Source: Paramacrobiotus metropolitanus (Eukaryota; Tardigrada; Eutardigrada; Parachela; Macrobiotidae). Taken from it: DNA of 64,000 nucleotides. The stretch is taken from positions 62,001-126,000 of the forward strand of contig NW_026570253.1 in the NCBI RefSeq assembly GCF_019649055.1, written 5' to 3'. The notes under the pieces were generated by a model that saw only the letters and a list, made by a program, of their open reading frames with translations, was not told the DNA's origin and did not search any database. Below are positions 63,428 to 64,000 of the stretch, piece by piece (within the stretch, counting starts at the first letter, position 1; every line of letters starts with the position of its first letter). A program made the position numbers and the translations under genes.

Positions 63428-64000
63428 GCAAATGCGCAATGAGAAATGACAGAAACTCAGAATCGCGTATTGAGAATCAGTTGAAATCAGAAAAGAAATG
63501 TGGAACAACAGCAGTAAGATAACGTTGGGCTCGCACATGATATCTTACAATTAAGACCACGTAAAATTATCGCCCATTTTGTATGATATATATAATATGT
63601 GTGCGCCGTGTCGTGAGCCAATCACCGATTTGCACGACAAACATGATCATACGATATATATGCTCGATAGCTCAAATACAGAACGTTGTATGCATAAATC
63701 GCCACCGCTTTTTCATTGGTTTTTCTTAGGTTTAATGTTAAAAATTATTATACAATTTTGAAAAACTGCGGCAATAGCAATACCAGTGTCGACGACAACC
63801 ATGGCCGTGTCATGGTGTGTCTACGACGCGGGTGTTGCTACTATTGCTGTAACTTACAGTTTGCCCAAAATCAGTGTTTGTGTTTTAATCGTTTTGTTGC
63901 GCAAACTCAACAAATTACTGGTTACTAAAACTTCGAGCATGACTGCAAAGCTGGCTTACAATTGTCGCGTTCAACTTGTAGGTGCCGATACACGGGACGC
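63428..64000. other. Sequence downstream of DZIP1 to the window end
   Basis: AT-rich 3' flank with no clear gene. The last bases after TTCAACTTGTAG (from about 63981) are GC-richer and could be the start of an exon continuing beyond the window, but too little is visible. Confidence 0.3.

Noticed and set aside
62654-63538. 294-codon minus-strand frame
   Set aside because: Antisense to DZIP1 exon 2, whose plus strand carries the coiled coil and C2H2 finger.

Overview
This is a eukaryotic window. Genes are split by short introns with GT...AG borders, and protein families are recognised only after joining exons by eye. The proteins are metazoan: Patched, a four-KH FUBP, a SPICE1-like protein, DZIP1, MFSD9, ECHDC3 and DOMON/EGF/SEA surface proteins. 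Patched resembles the arthropod form more than the vertebrate one, including its ectodomain, the absence of the vertebrate acidic pair and a conserved C-terminal strand. With the compact genes this suggests an ecdysozoan. A tardigrade is my best guess, but the sequence does not prove it. No rRNA, tRNA, CRISPR or bacterial-type feature was seen.

Layout. Positions 1-201 (-) hold the 5' end of a SPICE1-like centriole gene. It is head to head with a complete 12-exon FUBP/KSRP-type gene at 748-5957 (+). FUBP faces a 19-exon Patched gene at 7745-16713 (-), and a foldback transposon-like element (6459-7225) lies between them. A gene-poor stretch follows to 22160. Next comes a cluster of PMP3/UPF0057 (22161-22334, +), squalene synthase (24993-26440, +) and a second PMP3 (27422-27595, -). 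Then come ECHDC3 (29384-31518, -) and MFSD9 (32263-34248, -). A miRNA-like hairpin sits at 34765-34836.

The most notable locus is 40791-58864 (+). At least 28 exons join in one continuous frame into a type I membrane protein of about 2,890 residues. It has an N-terminal beta-sandwich-like domain, two EGF-like modules, seven DOMON domains, two long Thr/Ser/Pro mucin-like linkers, a SEA domain with an intact autoproteolysis motif, one transmembrane helix and a cytoplasmic tail with a PPxY motif. Six of the seven DOMON domains form composite repeats with a Cys box in front and a closing Cys motif behind, and share an intron at the same codon and phase. The translation start was not found. A two-exon DZIP1-like gene (60907-63427, +) closes the window.

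Functional themes are surface signalling and matrix (Patched, the DOMON/mucin receptor), cilium or centriole biology (SPICE1-like, DZIP1, Patched), lipid metabolism (squalene synthase, ECHDC3), transport and membrane proteolipids (MFSD9, PMP3 pair), and RNA regulation (FUBP). The genes have separate promoters and there is no sign of operons.
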